Origin: Theropithecus gelada
Lineage: Eukaryota > Chordata > Mammalia > Primates > Cercopithecidae
Direction: 5' to 3'
DNA length: 64,000 nucleotides
Assembly (NCBI RefSeq): GCF_003255815.1
Contig: NC_037680.1
Span: 10,620,564-10,684,563 of the forward strand
A model generated the notes under the pieces. It did no database searches and was not told the DNA's origin. It was given only the letters and a program-made list of their open reading frames with translations. A program made the position numbers and the translations under genes. Positions 47,425 through 57,660 of the stretch are shown here, one piece after another. How positions within the stretch are numbered: the first letter of the stretch is position 1; each line of letters starts with the position of its first letter.

Positions 47425-48110
47425 GTTACTGAACTGAACTGGGGTCTGCTCACCCAGCTCAGTAAAGTCAGGCACTGACACTAAGATTTGCAGCAGGAGA
47501 AAAGGGCATGTACTGCCGGGCACCAAGTGAGGAGAATAGGCAGCTAATGTTTAACACCAGAACTCCCCAGGGGCTTGCAAGCAAGGGTTTTTAAAGGCAG
47601 GGGTACATTTCAGGAAAGCAGGAATTGCAGACAAAATTGTAAACCAATTACACAGAGGTTATACATTGTTTTGGCCCATGGGCATAACTTTCTCCAGAGC
47701 CCTCAGGAAGAAATTTAGAACAGAGAATGGCAGCCAGAGTTCAGTCATCATTTCCCCCTTATCTGAGCATTAAGTGATAGTGGTCAGCACTTTCTATCTT
47801 GTGGTGATTTCTAAAAACAACTCACAACTTGAGAACATATGTTAAGATCCTATCTTTTAGTTTCTGTAAGGAAGCAAAACACTTTGCGTCTCTGGCTTGC
47901 TTGGGAGACTGTTGTTACTATCTTCCTGCTTATCAGGTTGCTTGTTTACTTTTCAAGGTTAGCTAGGTGCTTGGAATTTCTCTTGAAGGGACTCAAGATT
48001 TTTCTTTATCTCCATGCTTAGGAGGCCAGGCAGGCTATCTTGAGACAAGCTAGTACTTCAAATGTAGCATCATCCAAAGTCTAGGTTCTAGTCCCTGATC
48101 CATCAGCCCA
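47425..48110 (-). mobile_element. ERV LTR, minus strand (second of cluster)
   Basis: 'ggcactgacactaagatttg', 'gcaagggtttttaaaggcag', 'gtaaaccaattacacagagg' and 'aggttagctaggtgcttgga' resemble a full antisense LTR. No gag, pol or env text separates it from its neighbours. Confidence 0.6.
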
Positions 48111-48139
48111 GGAAAGCTGGACTGGGGGATATGATGGTC

Positions 48140-48840
48140 ATCTCAGCTCTCCACATGCTTGCCCCCTTGATGCAGGATTTTTCTTGGCCACTTTGCCAGC
48201 CGGAGACCTCCAGCTGTCCATGCCCCTGTCTGGGCCTTGCTCCGCCCCAGGCTTGCTGCAGGAGGTACTCTGTTCACTCGGCCTGCTGGGCCATGCCTGG
48301 CTTGCGCACCAGCCCAGATCCCACATCAAGTGTCCTGCAGTTGAGCTGGGTGTGCCCTAGTCTGCCAGCGTCACAGTTCGTACCTGTGTTCTGTGGTTCC
48401 TGAGTTCTTGTCCCATGTCCAAGAAGAATGAGGTTATACTGACAGTTGAAGGGTGAGAAGGGCAGAGAACAGACCACCTGAAGTTGGGTGGTGTCTCTCC
48501 CTGTGTGGCTGGGTCCAGGGCTTTTATGGGCTCAGAATGGGAAGTGCATGCTGATTGGTTTGTGAGTATGCAAAAGAGGCTAAAACAAAGGCATCACTCA
48601 AAGGTGGGCATGATGGTGTAAAAAACCAATTAGGGAATGGTAGGTATATGCAAAATAGGTGAAGGATGGGGACCAATTAGAGGAAAGTACACCCAATGGG
48701 AAAAGAGGTTCTTAATCAGGCCTGTGGATTTATCTGAGACTTGTAGCTTGGCTTTCAGGCTTTAAACTGTCTTTGGCTTGAAGGTTGGGTTTCAGTGGGG
48801 ACCCACGCCTATCTGCCTACACATTTGTCTGCCACTATCA
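48140..48840 (-). mobile_element. ERV LTR, minus strand (third of cluster)
   Basis: 'cctgagttcttgtcccatgt', 'ccaagaagaatgaggttata' and 'gggtttcagtggggacccac' (antisense U3/R style) with a GC-rich left part suggest another LTR. Tandem placement with the two preceding LTRs indicates repeated insertion in one spot. Confidence 0.55.
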
Positions 48841-49310
48841 TCCTCCTCTGTGCCATTTGCAGGCCTGGTCTCCAGGAGTGATGTTCTGTGACTCCTTAAC
48901 TTTGGACTGCTCTAGGTTCTACATCAGAGTCACTTGTTAAGGGGACAGATCTTTACTCCCTTTCCAGAAAGGGTGAGAAATCAGCCAGGCAGTTCACGTG
49001 AGGCAGCTGCTTTATAATCATTGAGTAGATATCATTTGTAATTGGGAAAGTGATGTGATTTCAGGGCCCTCATCCATAAACTCTCTCATGTTCTATTGTG
49101 CACCATGGTGTTTGAACACACTATTAGAGTTTTATTCCTGGATTTAGTCATTCTAGTCTTCAAATGTTCTAGTTAAAAAATAAGTGCTTCATTCACTCAC
49201 CAAACACTAATGCTAAGAGTGGCTATATCTGGCCCTGTTCCAGATGCTGAAGACCCAGAGTTGAATAAGATTCAAATTATCCTAAAACCATTTTATAATC
49301 CATGTTGTGT
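48841..49310. other. Unique DNA with possible L2/MIR-class scrap
   Basis: 49185-49300 ('tcattcactcaccaaacact' onward) has the style of a common ancient 3' fragment. Nothing else is recognised. Confidence 0.45.
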
Positions 49311-49315
49311 GATGG

Positions 49316-49342
49316 GGTGTGTGTGTGTGTGTGTGTGTGTGT
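49316..49342. repeat. (TG)n microsatellite
   Basis: About 13 uninterrupted TG units. Confidence 0.95.
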
Positions 49343-49382
49343 ATGTTAAAGCATTCGATGATGACAATTCTTCTCCACTTTC

Positions 49383-49677
49383 TTTTTTTTTTTCTTGAGA
49401 CAAGAGTCTCGCTCTGTCCACCAGACCAGAGTGCAGTGGTGCGATCTCGGCTCACTGCAAGCTCCACCTCCTGGGTTCATGCCATTCTCCTGCCTCAGCC
49501 TCCAGAGTAGCTGGGACTACAGGCACCCACCACCACGCCCGGCTAATTTTTGTATTTTTAGTAGAGACGGGGTTTCATCATGTTAGCCAGGATGGTCTCG
49601 ATCTCCTGACCTCGTGATCCACCCGCCTTGACCTCCCAAAGTGCTGGGATTACAGGCGTGAACCACCGTGCCCGGCC
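49383..49677 (-). mobile_element. AluY, minus strand
   Basis: Full-length antisense AluY. The exact 15-bp duplication 'ttcttctccactttc' lies at 49368-49382 and 49678-49692. It split a MER5A copy. Confidence 0.95.
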
Positions 49678-49692
49678 TTCTTCTCCACTTTC

Positions 49693-49835
49693 AATGCACC
49701 AAAGAGTCAACTGGAGATCTTGCTAAAAGGCAGAATCAGATCAGTCAGTCTGGGGGCAGGGCTAGGATTCTGCATTTCTGCCAAGCTCCCAGGTGATGCA
49801 GATAAACTGGTCCAAGACTCAGTTTGCATAACAAG
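49693..49835 (+). mobile_element. MER5A hAT MITE, split by AluY
   Basis: 'caactggagatcttgctaaa' and 'attctgcatttctgccaagc' match MER5A. Its 5' start lies left of the Alu, at about 49355-49382. Confidence 0.8.
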
Positions 49836-50127
49836 GGACAATAAGAGTCTGATCACTGCTGTCAACTAGTGTGGAGGACACACACAGGAGAGAGGACATG
49901 ATTGAGTTGTCCTGGTCAGAGGCTGGCAGATGAAGGGAAGGTTACCCAAGAGGTTTCACATTCAGTCTAGACCTCTGAGGATGAATAGGCCATCAGCATG
50001 CATAACTGGCATGAAGCATAGTTTTTCAGGCTTCTTAATGTATTTTTCCATCAGCATTAATGAGACTTAGCCCAGAGACATTTTTGGTTAGGAGTTGATG
50101 AGTGGAGAAAAATGGGATTCATTTATA
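49836..50127. other. Unique DNA
   Basis: Nothing recognised. Confidence 0.45.
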
Positions 50128-50290
50128 ACAACAGTTCTCAAACTTGAGTGTGCATCAGAATCACTCCGAGGGCTTGTTAAACACAGATCACTGGACCCCA
50201 CTCCAGAGCTGTAATTCAGTAGGACTGGGCTGGGGCCCAAGAATGTGCATTTTCTAACAAATACCCAGTGAATTTTGAGAACCATGATTT
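50128..50290 (+). mobile_element. MER5A hAT MITE
   Basis: Starts 'acagttctcaaacttgagtg' and ends 'ttttgagaaccatg', the near-complete MER5A with both inverted ends. Confidence 0.92.
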
Positions 50291-52589
50291 ATAACAAGAG
50301 GCCCACAAGGCACAGCAAGAGGGGAGCCTGGCTGTAGTAGGTACACAAACTGGACAGATTGGGAGATAGGCAGAGGAACTCTGAGAAAGAAATTTGTGGG
50401 CAAGGTTGCTGGAAGGGGTTGGGTTAAGACTAATCCTGAGACCATAAGTCATAGTCCAGCCTAGCTGATATGGACAAGATACTAAGAACTGACCAATGAA
50501 TTGTAAGTTACCTAAGAGAAGGGGCCTAGGGTTTGTCTACCCAGTATTCCCTACACCAGCAGAGTGAAGATGTGGGCATTCCAACCAAAATAACTTTCTT
50601 CCTTCCCTCCCCTCTTTCTGATTATGCCACATCCTAGGAGTCTGCCTATAAAATAGAAAACTTGGTCCAGCCCAGCCAGGTCTCAGTGGATGTTGGCACC
50701 CTGGGGATTCCTTGACACTTCTGGGGCCTCTGTGGCTTGGGCAGAGAGAGCCTCTATCTGTGGTGGCATTTGAGAGGTGTTGGTCTCCAGGATGCAGCAG
50801 CCCCATTGCAAAAAAAAAAAAAAAAAAAAGCATCATATAAAAATATCAACAAATATCAAATGAAGGGGAGGTAAGGAGGAAAGGGCTGGCTGACATTTTG
50901 ACTCTACCCCTGGATCCTCTGAGAAGAGAAACCACTCGTGCCTGAATTAATATTAATTCAAGGGAGTATTTTCAAAAAGTGGTCCTTGGAGCACCAAGAT
51001 GCTGTGTTTCCCATTTTCCATTGCCTCCAGCAAGCCATGCCGTCAGAGAGTCAATGGGGTTACTGTATGAGGAAGCCCACTAATTGCATTATAAGGAATG
51101 TTTGCCCATTAGCTCAGATGAAATGGTCTCCTAACAGAGTCCTTTGGGGGGAGTTCTATTTCAGGTGGGGGAGGGAGGAAAAGGAATTGAAAAGTAATTG
51201 AAATTTGCAAATGGCATTTCCCTGGACCCTAGACAAAAATGGGTTCCATACATCCAGCAGGGGGCAGCAATGCACATACATTAATTCTGGTCTTGGGAAT
51301 CAGGAGGTTGGCCAGATATCAGAAATTGCAAAGCAATAAAGATGGCTGGGGAGGTTTTAGACAATTTCCAGGCCCATGCTGGGACTGTCACGCCCTCCCT
51401 TTCCCCCACAGTCTCACCTTTTATTTTTCTCAATATACTGAGAAAATAAATGTTTAGGTCTGCTGGTTTTTAATTCTAGAAATTTTCTTTAATCTTTCGG
51501 CTGCTTTGTGTAATTTAGAATTTCTGCAGCCTGACTGAAAATTATAAGTAAACTAGGATTAGGAAGTCAGCCTTATTAATAAGACAGTTCAGTTAATAGA
51601 CATTTTAAAATTGTAATGCAATCTATCTCCCTCCCTGAGTTGAAATTTTGTCAGAGCTGTAACTGATAGGACACCCACACACCAAGTTGGGTAACTTATT
51701 TGCCGATCCATTTTAAAGTGGAGGAAAAGAGGCTCCAAAAATATAAATAAAGATTAAAATCTCAAAGAAGTATGAGATTTTCCTGAATTAGGCATAGAAA
51801 ACACCTAGTAGTTTGTCCATTCCTAAGGCTGTTTAGGAATGTGGCCCATAATATATTTTCTCAGTGATTTGTCAAGTTTGCTTGTAAATGACTTTTATGA
51901 TAGATGGCTTTGCCTGCTTTGCTGGGTTGGAAAATTCTGCAGCCCAGCACACTTCTCCTTCAGGAAACTTTTTACATCTTGCATTATGTTTCTCCCAGCC
52001 ACCCTCCCCGCTTACCCCCCTTCCCAAGGTTAATTTCGTCCTGTTGTTCTTAAATGAACTATGCTAAATCATCCTCCTCCCCTTCCCTGTCTTTCTCCTC
52101 ACTGTTTAAACCCTTCAAGGATGTAATAGTCTGGAAAATATTTCAATCATCATGTCTCCTTTTCAGCTGCCCAATTCAATTCCATTTGGTGCTGCTCGTG
52201 CTGAAGTGCAATTTTTAACAGCATTGTTTTTAGTTTTAATAATATACAGTGCACTATTGCTAAAGGTCTTCTGGAACATTCCACTTGGGGTCTTACCCTT
52301 AAATAATATTTTGACGGGAAACTAACTCAACTTTTCAAAGAAAGAAATGCTTTTGGCTCCCAGCACTGACTGGCTATAAATTTACCTAAAAGTCCATCTG
52401 CCCTGGAAGTTAGACCATCTTCCTGAGCTCATGTGGTACTCTGTATGAGATGTCTAATGGACAGACTTAGTGAATAAGTATGTATTTGTAAATGCACCAT
52501 TTAGAAAACAGTCAAGTGAAAGGAATTTAACTCTGCTAAGCCAGCAAATGTAATTTTTCTCATTTCTTGCCCCTTCTTGCCACATGGCA
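50291..52589. other. Unique DNA with one A-run
   Basis: A 20-base A-run at about 50811-50830 lacks an upstream AATAAA or a visible duplication. The rest is repeat-free; 52150-52330 is a possible conserved stretch. No coding frame is supported. Confidence 0.5.
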
Positions 52590-52745
52590 GCTCCTCAATT
52601 TACCAGCTCTATGCCCTTGCATGTATTACTCAACCTTTCTGAGTCTCAGTTTCCTCAACTGCAAAATAGGGAAAGCAAGATCGGCTTTCTAGGTTTTGTT
52701 GTAGGGATCAAATAAATGTGTACAGCATTTGATAAAACATAAGTC
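52590..52745 (+). repeat. MIR SINE, plus strand
   Basis: 'tgagtctcagtttcctcaac' and 'ttttgttgtagggatcaaat' are sense MIR text. Confidence 0.85.
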
Positions 52746-52829
52746 CCCAAGAAATGCAACGTTTTTGCCATTATTATTGTTATTACTACTCCCATCATTA
52801 TGAAGTCTAAATTCTATGCCTGGGTTATC

Positions 52830-53405
52830 TTTCAAAGTTCCTGCCTGCCTATACATTCCCATTGCTCAACAAATGTTACTTAGGGAAACCTTCTCTGACC
52901 CCCTGGAATAGGCCAGGTTACCCTGTTATTCACTGTCACAGATACATGTGTCTGTGTGTGTGTGTATGTATGTATATATACATACACATACACATACATA
53001 TACATACGCATATACATATACATACACATATACATATACATACACATATACATATATACACACACACACATATATCTTCTAAGCACTCATTGCAACTATA
53101 ATTAAACTGTGAATTATTCACTTAGGTGTAAATCTAGTTATGCGTTGAGTGGTGAATTTCCTGGCATTCAGTAAATGCCTTATACATTGTATTTACAAAC
53201 TATCTATTTTTGTATGTATTAAACATTATATTTTTAAAAATAAGAAAGCAAAAGCGTGGATTTTGTGATTGTTCTATGTCTTCCATTAGAATGTGAGTGT
53301 AATGAGGCCAGAGGCTGAGTCCATCTCAGTCTTGTCTACGGTACCAGTGCCTAGAATAGTGTCCTACCATTAATAAGTGATTGGATGAACAGATGAATGA
53401 ACGAA
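52830..53405 (+). repeat. L2 LINE 3' region, microsatellite inside
   Basis: 'gggaaaccttctctgacccc' (52886-52905) and the terminal 'gagtccatctcagtcttgtc' to 'gattggatgaacagatgaat' are L2 text. A 130-bp array at 52945-53075 separates them. Confidence 0.8.
52945..53075. repeat. TG/TACA microsatellite with 18-bp units
   Basis: A (TG)n start passes into at least three units of 'acatacacatatacatat', then (TATA) and (CA)n. Confidence 0.9.
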
Positions 53406-54789
53406 CATCATTCCTCCACTCTCCCATGAGAGTATGTCATGTTCAGTCTTTTTCTTATATTATTACCCTCAAATTAAATGCTCCCTTCTTCCTAAATTCA
53501 GAGCAGCTAACATCCTCTCTTCTCTCCGTAATGGTGTGTCAAATGTAGCTGCATATCCTGGGCTTCACTGGGAACTTCTCATAGGCAGGAGGCAGTGCCT
53601 AACCTTTCAATGGAGCCTAGACTGTCACACAGAAATGAGCACACAGAGGTCTGTGACGTCTACTTGTGAGACTATCAGACTGTGATATTGTTGAATTCAG
53701 GGCAAAGGCTGATTCGCCTTCAGTTCCCAGAGCATACCACACCCCAAGCCTGTACACGGTAGGCATTCAAGGGAGATCTGCTGTGTTGGTTAAGGCCGTG
53801 CATTGGTCTTCTAAACTTTGCTCACCATATACAGGTTTCCTTCAGAGTCCCAGTGTGCACATTACTGTTTAACATGACTGAAAAGGAACAAAACGAAATC
53901 CTCACCTTGACCCTCTCACTTTGACTGTGGATGATTTCTGTAATTAAGAGCTTCAGAATGACTTTCTAATATACACACCCTAAGAATCTCATAGAACGAA
54001 TGGCCCAGAACATGACTTCTTTATTGTTCACTTATGTTGATGTGAAGAGATCAGTGCGTCTTTTTGTGCTGCTCATAAATAACCTGTTAAAGAATCCGTT
54101 TTACATTTTTAAGGAGGACTTAGGTGCATGTGCATGAGTCTGGGTGAGTTGATGGGAGACAAAAGAGAGACAGGGTATTCTCCTGAAAGCCAACCAAATT
54201 ATTCAGCTCTATTTTCCGGCCCAGAATTCACCAGACAGCACAAAACAAGCTAAATCATGGCATGATAAAACACTGCAGCCCGGACAATGAATATGCAAAT
54301 AGCATAACAGAGTTAAGTACTGAGAGAGCCATCTATTGTAGATAGTTTAGCTTCCCTTTAGTGAAAGATCAAGGACAGAAGCACATTTTCTCTTTTTAAA
54401 AAGAGAAAATGGATGCTAGCTAATGTGAAAAGGATGAATATAAGGAGGCGTTGGATCAGTCCCCCCAGGGCTCAGCAGTTCTGGTGGATGGCAAGCCCGA
54501 GTCTTTGCATACAAGGAACAGCGTGATACAACAGAAGTACTTGCCTCCTGGAAAACACGCTTACATTCTGTGTTGCATCTGTGGTTTCCATGGTATGAAG
54601 CTGCCACTGTCTTTAATCCAATGCACTTTGAAAAGTCAGGACATATTTATGAGCAAAGGCGTATGACTTTGTCCTTTCAAACTTATCCAAGGCTTTAGAA
54701 TGTCAACTGTGGTGATTGGAAAGCAGCCAGCAAATTAGGAGCCTACAGAAGAATTTCGTGAGCTTTTAAAATAATTTATTTCAGTTTAT
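53406..54789. other. Unique DNA
   Basis: No repeat or gene recognised. 54190-54330 is repeat-free with an ATGCAAAT octamer and is mentioned as a possible conserved element. Confidence 0.45.
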
Positions 54790-54930
54790 AGTCTATATAG
54801 AATCTCAGATCTGAAGGGAACCCTAGGAGTTGTCCAGTCTAACTTCATTTTATAAGTGATAAAATGAGGTCCAGCAAAAAGAAGTGATGCTACTCATAGC
54901 AAGAGCTTGAATGTGCTGTTCCTGATTCAT
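54790..54930 (-). repeat. MIR-like SINE fragment, minus strand
   Basis: 'taacttcattttataagtga' and 'aaaatgaggtccagcaaaaa' resemble the antisense MIR core. Confidence 0.6.
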
Positions 54931-55149
54931 ACATTAGTGATTATTCCATTCTACCTAGCTGTATTTCTGTCCAGAATATTTTTATAATGCTGATTAAGCT
55001 GGGCTCTTTTGGTGAACTTTAACATTTCCCATAGATTTTACCATGTGTAATTTTGGAAAGGGGGCTTTGATAAAGTATTAGAAGACCCACTATAGTAGTT
55101 TCTTTTGGTTTACGTGGAGGAAGAGCACTGACTGCCTTTTCTGTTGCAG

Positions 55150-55560
55150 TAAGTTTGGTGGTTGTAATATAGTTTTTGGTTACAAGGAGCAGAAACCTGA
55201 CCACAGCTGCTTGAAAGAATATAAGTTCATTTTTCCAATACAATAATTCTGGAAGTAGGAGAGTTTGGCTTTGGTTCAGCAGCTCAATGCTGTTAGAGTT
55301 GGTATCTGATTATCTCAGCCTTTGCCTCAGTTATAAGACAACTGCCACAGTTCCAGCCATCATGTCTGCATTTGACGCAGGAGGAAAGAGAAAGGGGGAG
55401 CAAACTGCATCTTCCTTGTTATTGGGGGCGGGGGAACCTTTCCCAGATATGTTCCCAGATAGATCTCACTAGCCAGAATTGGCCATGATGCAAAGAAGTT
55501 AGAAAAAGGATGTCCCTTATAGGCTTAGATTAGTCATGACCCTTCCCCCAGGGCTTGACA
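55150..55560. repeat. Ancient interspersed repeat, family not named
   Basis: 'ttggttacaaggagcagaaa', 'ccacagttccagccatcatg' and 'ccttcccccagggcttgaca' resemble a widespread old element also suspected at 30460-30760. Confidence 0.45.
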
Positions 55561-55679
55561 CATAATCAGGAGTTTGTAATGCTAAGGAAGAAGAGGGCAG
55601 TAACTGAGGGCTCCAAATCACCCTAAAACTGTCCACGTTCCCCACATGTATGTAATATGTTTGGAGTACAAGCTTGATG

Positions 55680-55712
55680 CAAAAAATTCCACTTGGGCAG
55701 TGGAATTTTTTG
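55680..55712. other. Perfect 14-bp hairpin
   Basis: Arms 55680-55693 (caaaaaattccact) and 55699-55712 (agtggaattttttg) are exact reverse complements around the 5-base loop 'tgggc'. It is not part of a recognised repeat. No function is implied. Confidence 0.85.
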
Positions 55713-55923
55713 GGGGTCTGATTCTGTAATCTCTTTATACCTTTAGTAGAAGATTATTTCCCACCCAAAGGCTTATCTGAGGATAACAAAGCAATTCCAT
55801 TGCCAGGCATTTATAGAGCCCAACCTATGGAAACAGTAAATGCCTGAAATGGTTTACCTGCACTATATTTCAACTTCTAAAATGTAGGTCGAGAGGAGAA
55901 ATTTTATGAAAAGTTCACTAAAA

Positions 55924-56068
55924 GTAAATATTGACAAGTGTTTCAATCTCATAATATAAAAGACATAATTTTAAAATGCTGCTTGCACCTAGAATTCTGT
56001 TAAGTCAAATGGCAACACACAACTCTGTGCTCGGTTCTCTGCTAGGCCATTGATGGGATCCATCAATG
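55924..56068 (+). other. Source region of a second local duplication
   Basis: Segments of this unique stretch recur at 56839-56930 inside a MER2 element. The best block is 'cctagaattctgttaagtca', identical in both. Confidence 0.7.
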
Positions 56069-56158
56069 AACAAATAAGAAAAAACATTTGGGGCACAGGA
56101 CTTGGGGAGTGTATTAGTCAGGGTCCTCCAGAGAAACAGCACCAGTAGGATGTGTGGA

Positions 56159-56335
56159 CAGTCACCCCTTTGTAACTGTGGGTTCCACATCTGTGGATTC
56201 AACCAACAGAATGGCAGATCAAAAATATTTGGAAAAAAAAATATCTATACTGAATATGTACGGACTTTTCTGGCTATTCCTTGAAACAGTATAGCATAAC
56301 AATATTTACATAGTATTTACATTGTTTTAGATATT
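56159..56335 (+). mobile_element. MER2 (Tigger2-type) DNA transposon, part 1
   Basis: 'gtgggttccacatctgtgga' and 'ttcaaccaacagaatggcag' are the MER2 terminal region, followed by 'atcaaaaatatttgg'. It is a non-autonomous Tc1/mariner-class element. Confidence 0.85.
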
Positions 56336-56737
56336 TGATATATTAATAGTTTGGATGTATGTTCTTACCAAATCTCAAGTTGAATTGTAATCCCCAGTGT
56401 TGGAGGTAGGACCTGGTCAGAGGTGTTTGGGTCATGGGGGTGGATGCCTCATGGGTTGCTGCTGTCCTCATGATGGTGAGTTCTCTCAAGTTCTGGTTGT
56501 TTAAGTGTGCAGCACCACCCCAGCTCTCTTGCTGTCACTCTGCCCTGTGAGATGCCTACTCTCTCTTCTCCTTCTGTCATGACTGGAAGCTTCCTGAGGC
56601 CTCCCTAGAAGCCAAGCAGATGCCAACTCTATGCTTACTGTACAGCCTACAGAACAGTGAGCCAATTAAACCTGTTTTCTTTATAAACTACCCAATCTCA
56701 GGTATTCTTTACAGCAATGCAAGAACAGCCTAACACA
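56336..56737 (+). mobile_element. MST-type MaLR solo LTR, plus strand
   Basis: From 'tgatatattaatagtttgga' through 'ggtgtttgggtcatgggggt' and 'tgactggaagcttcctgagg' to 'aagaacagcctaacaca', this is a sense MST LTR. It inserted into MER2. Confidence 0.9.
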
Positions 56738-56838
56738 TAATAATCTAGAGATTATTTAAAATACACAGGAAGATGTGTGTAGGTTATATGCAAATGCTAT
56801 ATGATTTTATATTAGGAAGTTGAGTATCTTTGAATTTT
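56738..56838 (+). mobile_element. MER2, part 2
   Basis: 'taataatctagagattattt' and 'tgtaggttatatgcaaatgc' to 'gaagttgagtatctttgaat' continue MER2 after the LTR. Confidence 0.8.
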
Positions 56839-56930
56839 GTAAATATTGGCAAGCCTTTAAAAGATGTAATTTTAAAATGTTGCCTGTGCCTAGAATTCTG
56901 TTAAGTCAAACCACAGTAGCCCATCAATGT
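56839..56930 (+). other. Locally templated insertion copied from 55924-56068
   Basis: This block replaces MER2 text and matches 55924-56010 (plus a 'ccatcaatg' word near 56060) with gaps of about 15 and 45 bases. Within the main aligned block of about 57 bases only six transitions differ, several explained by CpG decay in opposite directions. Confidence 0.7.
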
Positions 56931-56931
56931 G

Positions 56932-56964
<33 letters not shown>

Positions 56965-57015
56965 TTATATATATATATATATATTGAGTGTGTGTGTGTA
57001 CATATATATATATGT
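56931..57015. repeat. TA/TG microsatellite at the Alu tail
   Basis: (TA)n, (TG)n, (TA)n and (TG)n blocks lie between the left Alu target duplication 'atcaatgt' and the remaining poly-T, so the array probably grew in the Alu A-tail. Confidence 0.85.
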
Positions 57016-57304
57016 ATTTTTTGAGACAGAGTCTTGTTCTGTTGCCCAGGCTGGAGTGCAGTGGCACAATCTTAGTTCCCTGCAAACTCTGCCTCCTGGG
57101 TTCAAGCGATTCTTATACCTCAGCCTCCCAAGTAGCTTGGATTACAGGTGTGCACCACCACGCTTGGCTAATTTTTGTATTTTTAGTAGAGATGGGGTTT
57201 TGCCATGTTGACCAGGCTAGTCTCAAACTCCTGACTTCAAGTGATCCATCCGCCTTTGCCTCCCAAAGCACTGGGATTACAGGCATGAGCCACCGTGCCC
57301 AGCC
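57016..57304 (-). mobile_element. AluS-like, minus strand
   Basis: Full-length antisense Alu ('gagacagagtcttgttctgt' to 'caccgtgcccagcc'). 'atcaatgt' at 56923-56930 and 57309-57316 is the likely target duplication. Confidence 0.9.
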
Positions 57305-57377
57305 ACATATCAATGTATATTGATATACCTTGGTATCCTCAGGAGGTCCTGGAACCAATCTCCCTCCCCTCACTGAT
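57305..57377 (+). mobile_element. MER2, terminal part 3
   Basis: 'ttggtatcctcaggaggtcc' and 'tggaaccaatctccc' are the other MER2 terminus, so the element spans 56159-57377 with three internal interruptions. Confidence 0.8.
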
Positions 57378-57534
57378 ACTATATATATACATACATATGT
57401 ATATATGTGTCTGTGTGTGTGTGTATATACATATACACACACACAGACACACATATGTATATACACACACACAGACACATATATACACACACATATATAA
57501 ACACACATACACACACACACACATATATATATAC
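57378..57534. repeat. TA/CA microsatellite with long palindrome
   Basis: Mixed TATA, TGTG and CACA blocks. Arms 57403-57428 and 57431-57456 pair at 24 of 26 positions with a 2-base spacer. Confidence 0.92.
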
Positions 57535-57539
57535 CGTTA

Positions 57540-57660
57540 GATGTATGTTGAAAGATTCAAAAAGTCTTGAATGAGCATCTACTACATGTCAAGTGCTATG
57601 TAAAGCAGGGAGAGAATGGGGAGTGACACAGTCCCTCCTCAAGGGACATAACCACTGGAT
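57540..57660 (+). repeat. Ancient L2/MIR-class fragment
   Basis: 'gagcatctactacatgtcaa' and 'cagtccctcctcaagggaca' match the common mammalian 3' fragment style. Confidence 0.55.

Noticed and set aside
46735..48840. Intact endogenous retrovirus
   Set aside because: No gag, pol or env reading frame or motif was seen between or beside the LTR-like units.
50537..50836. Possible processed pseudogene ending in an A-run at about 50811-50830
   Set aside because: No AATAAA precedes the A-run, no target-site duplication is visible, and the upstream sequence resembles no known mRNA.
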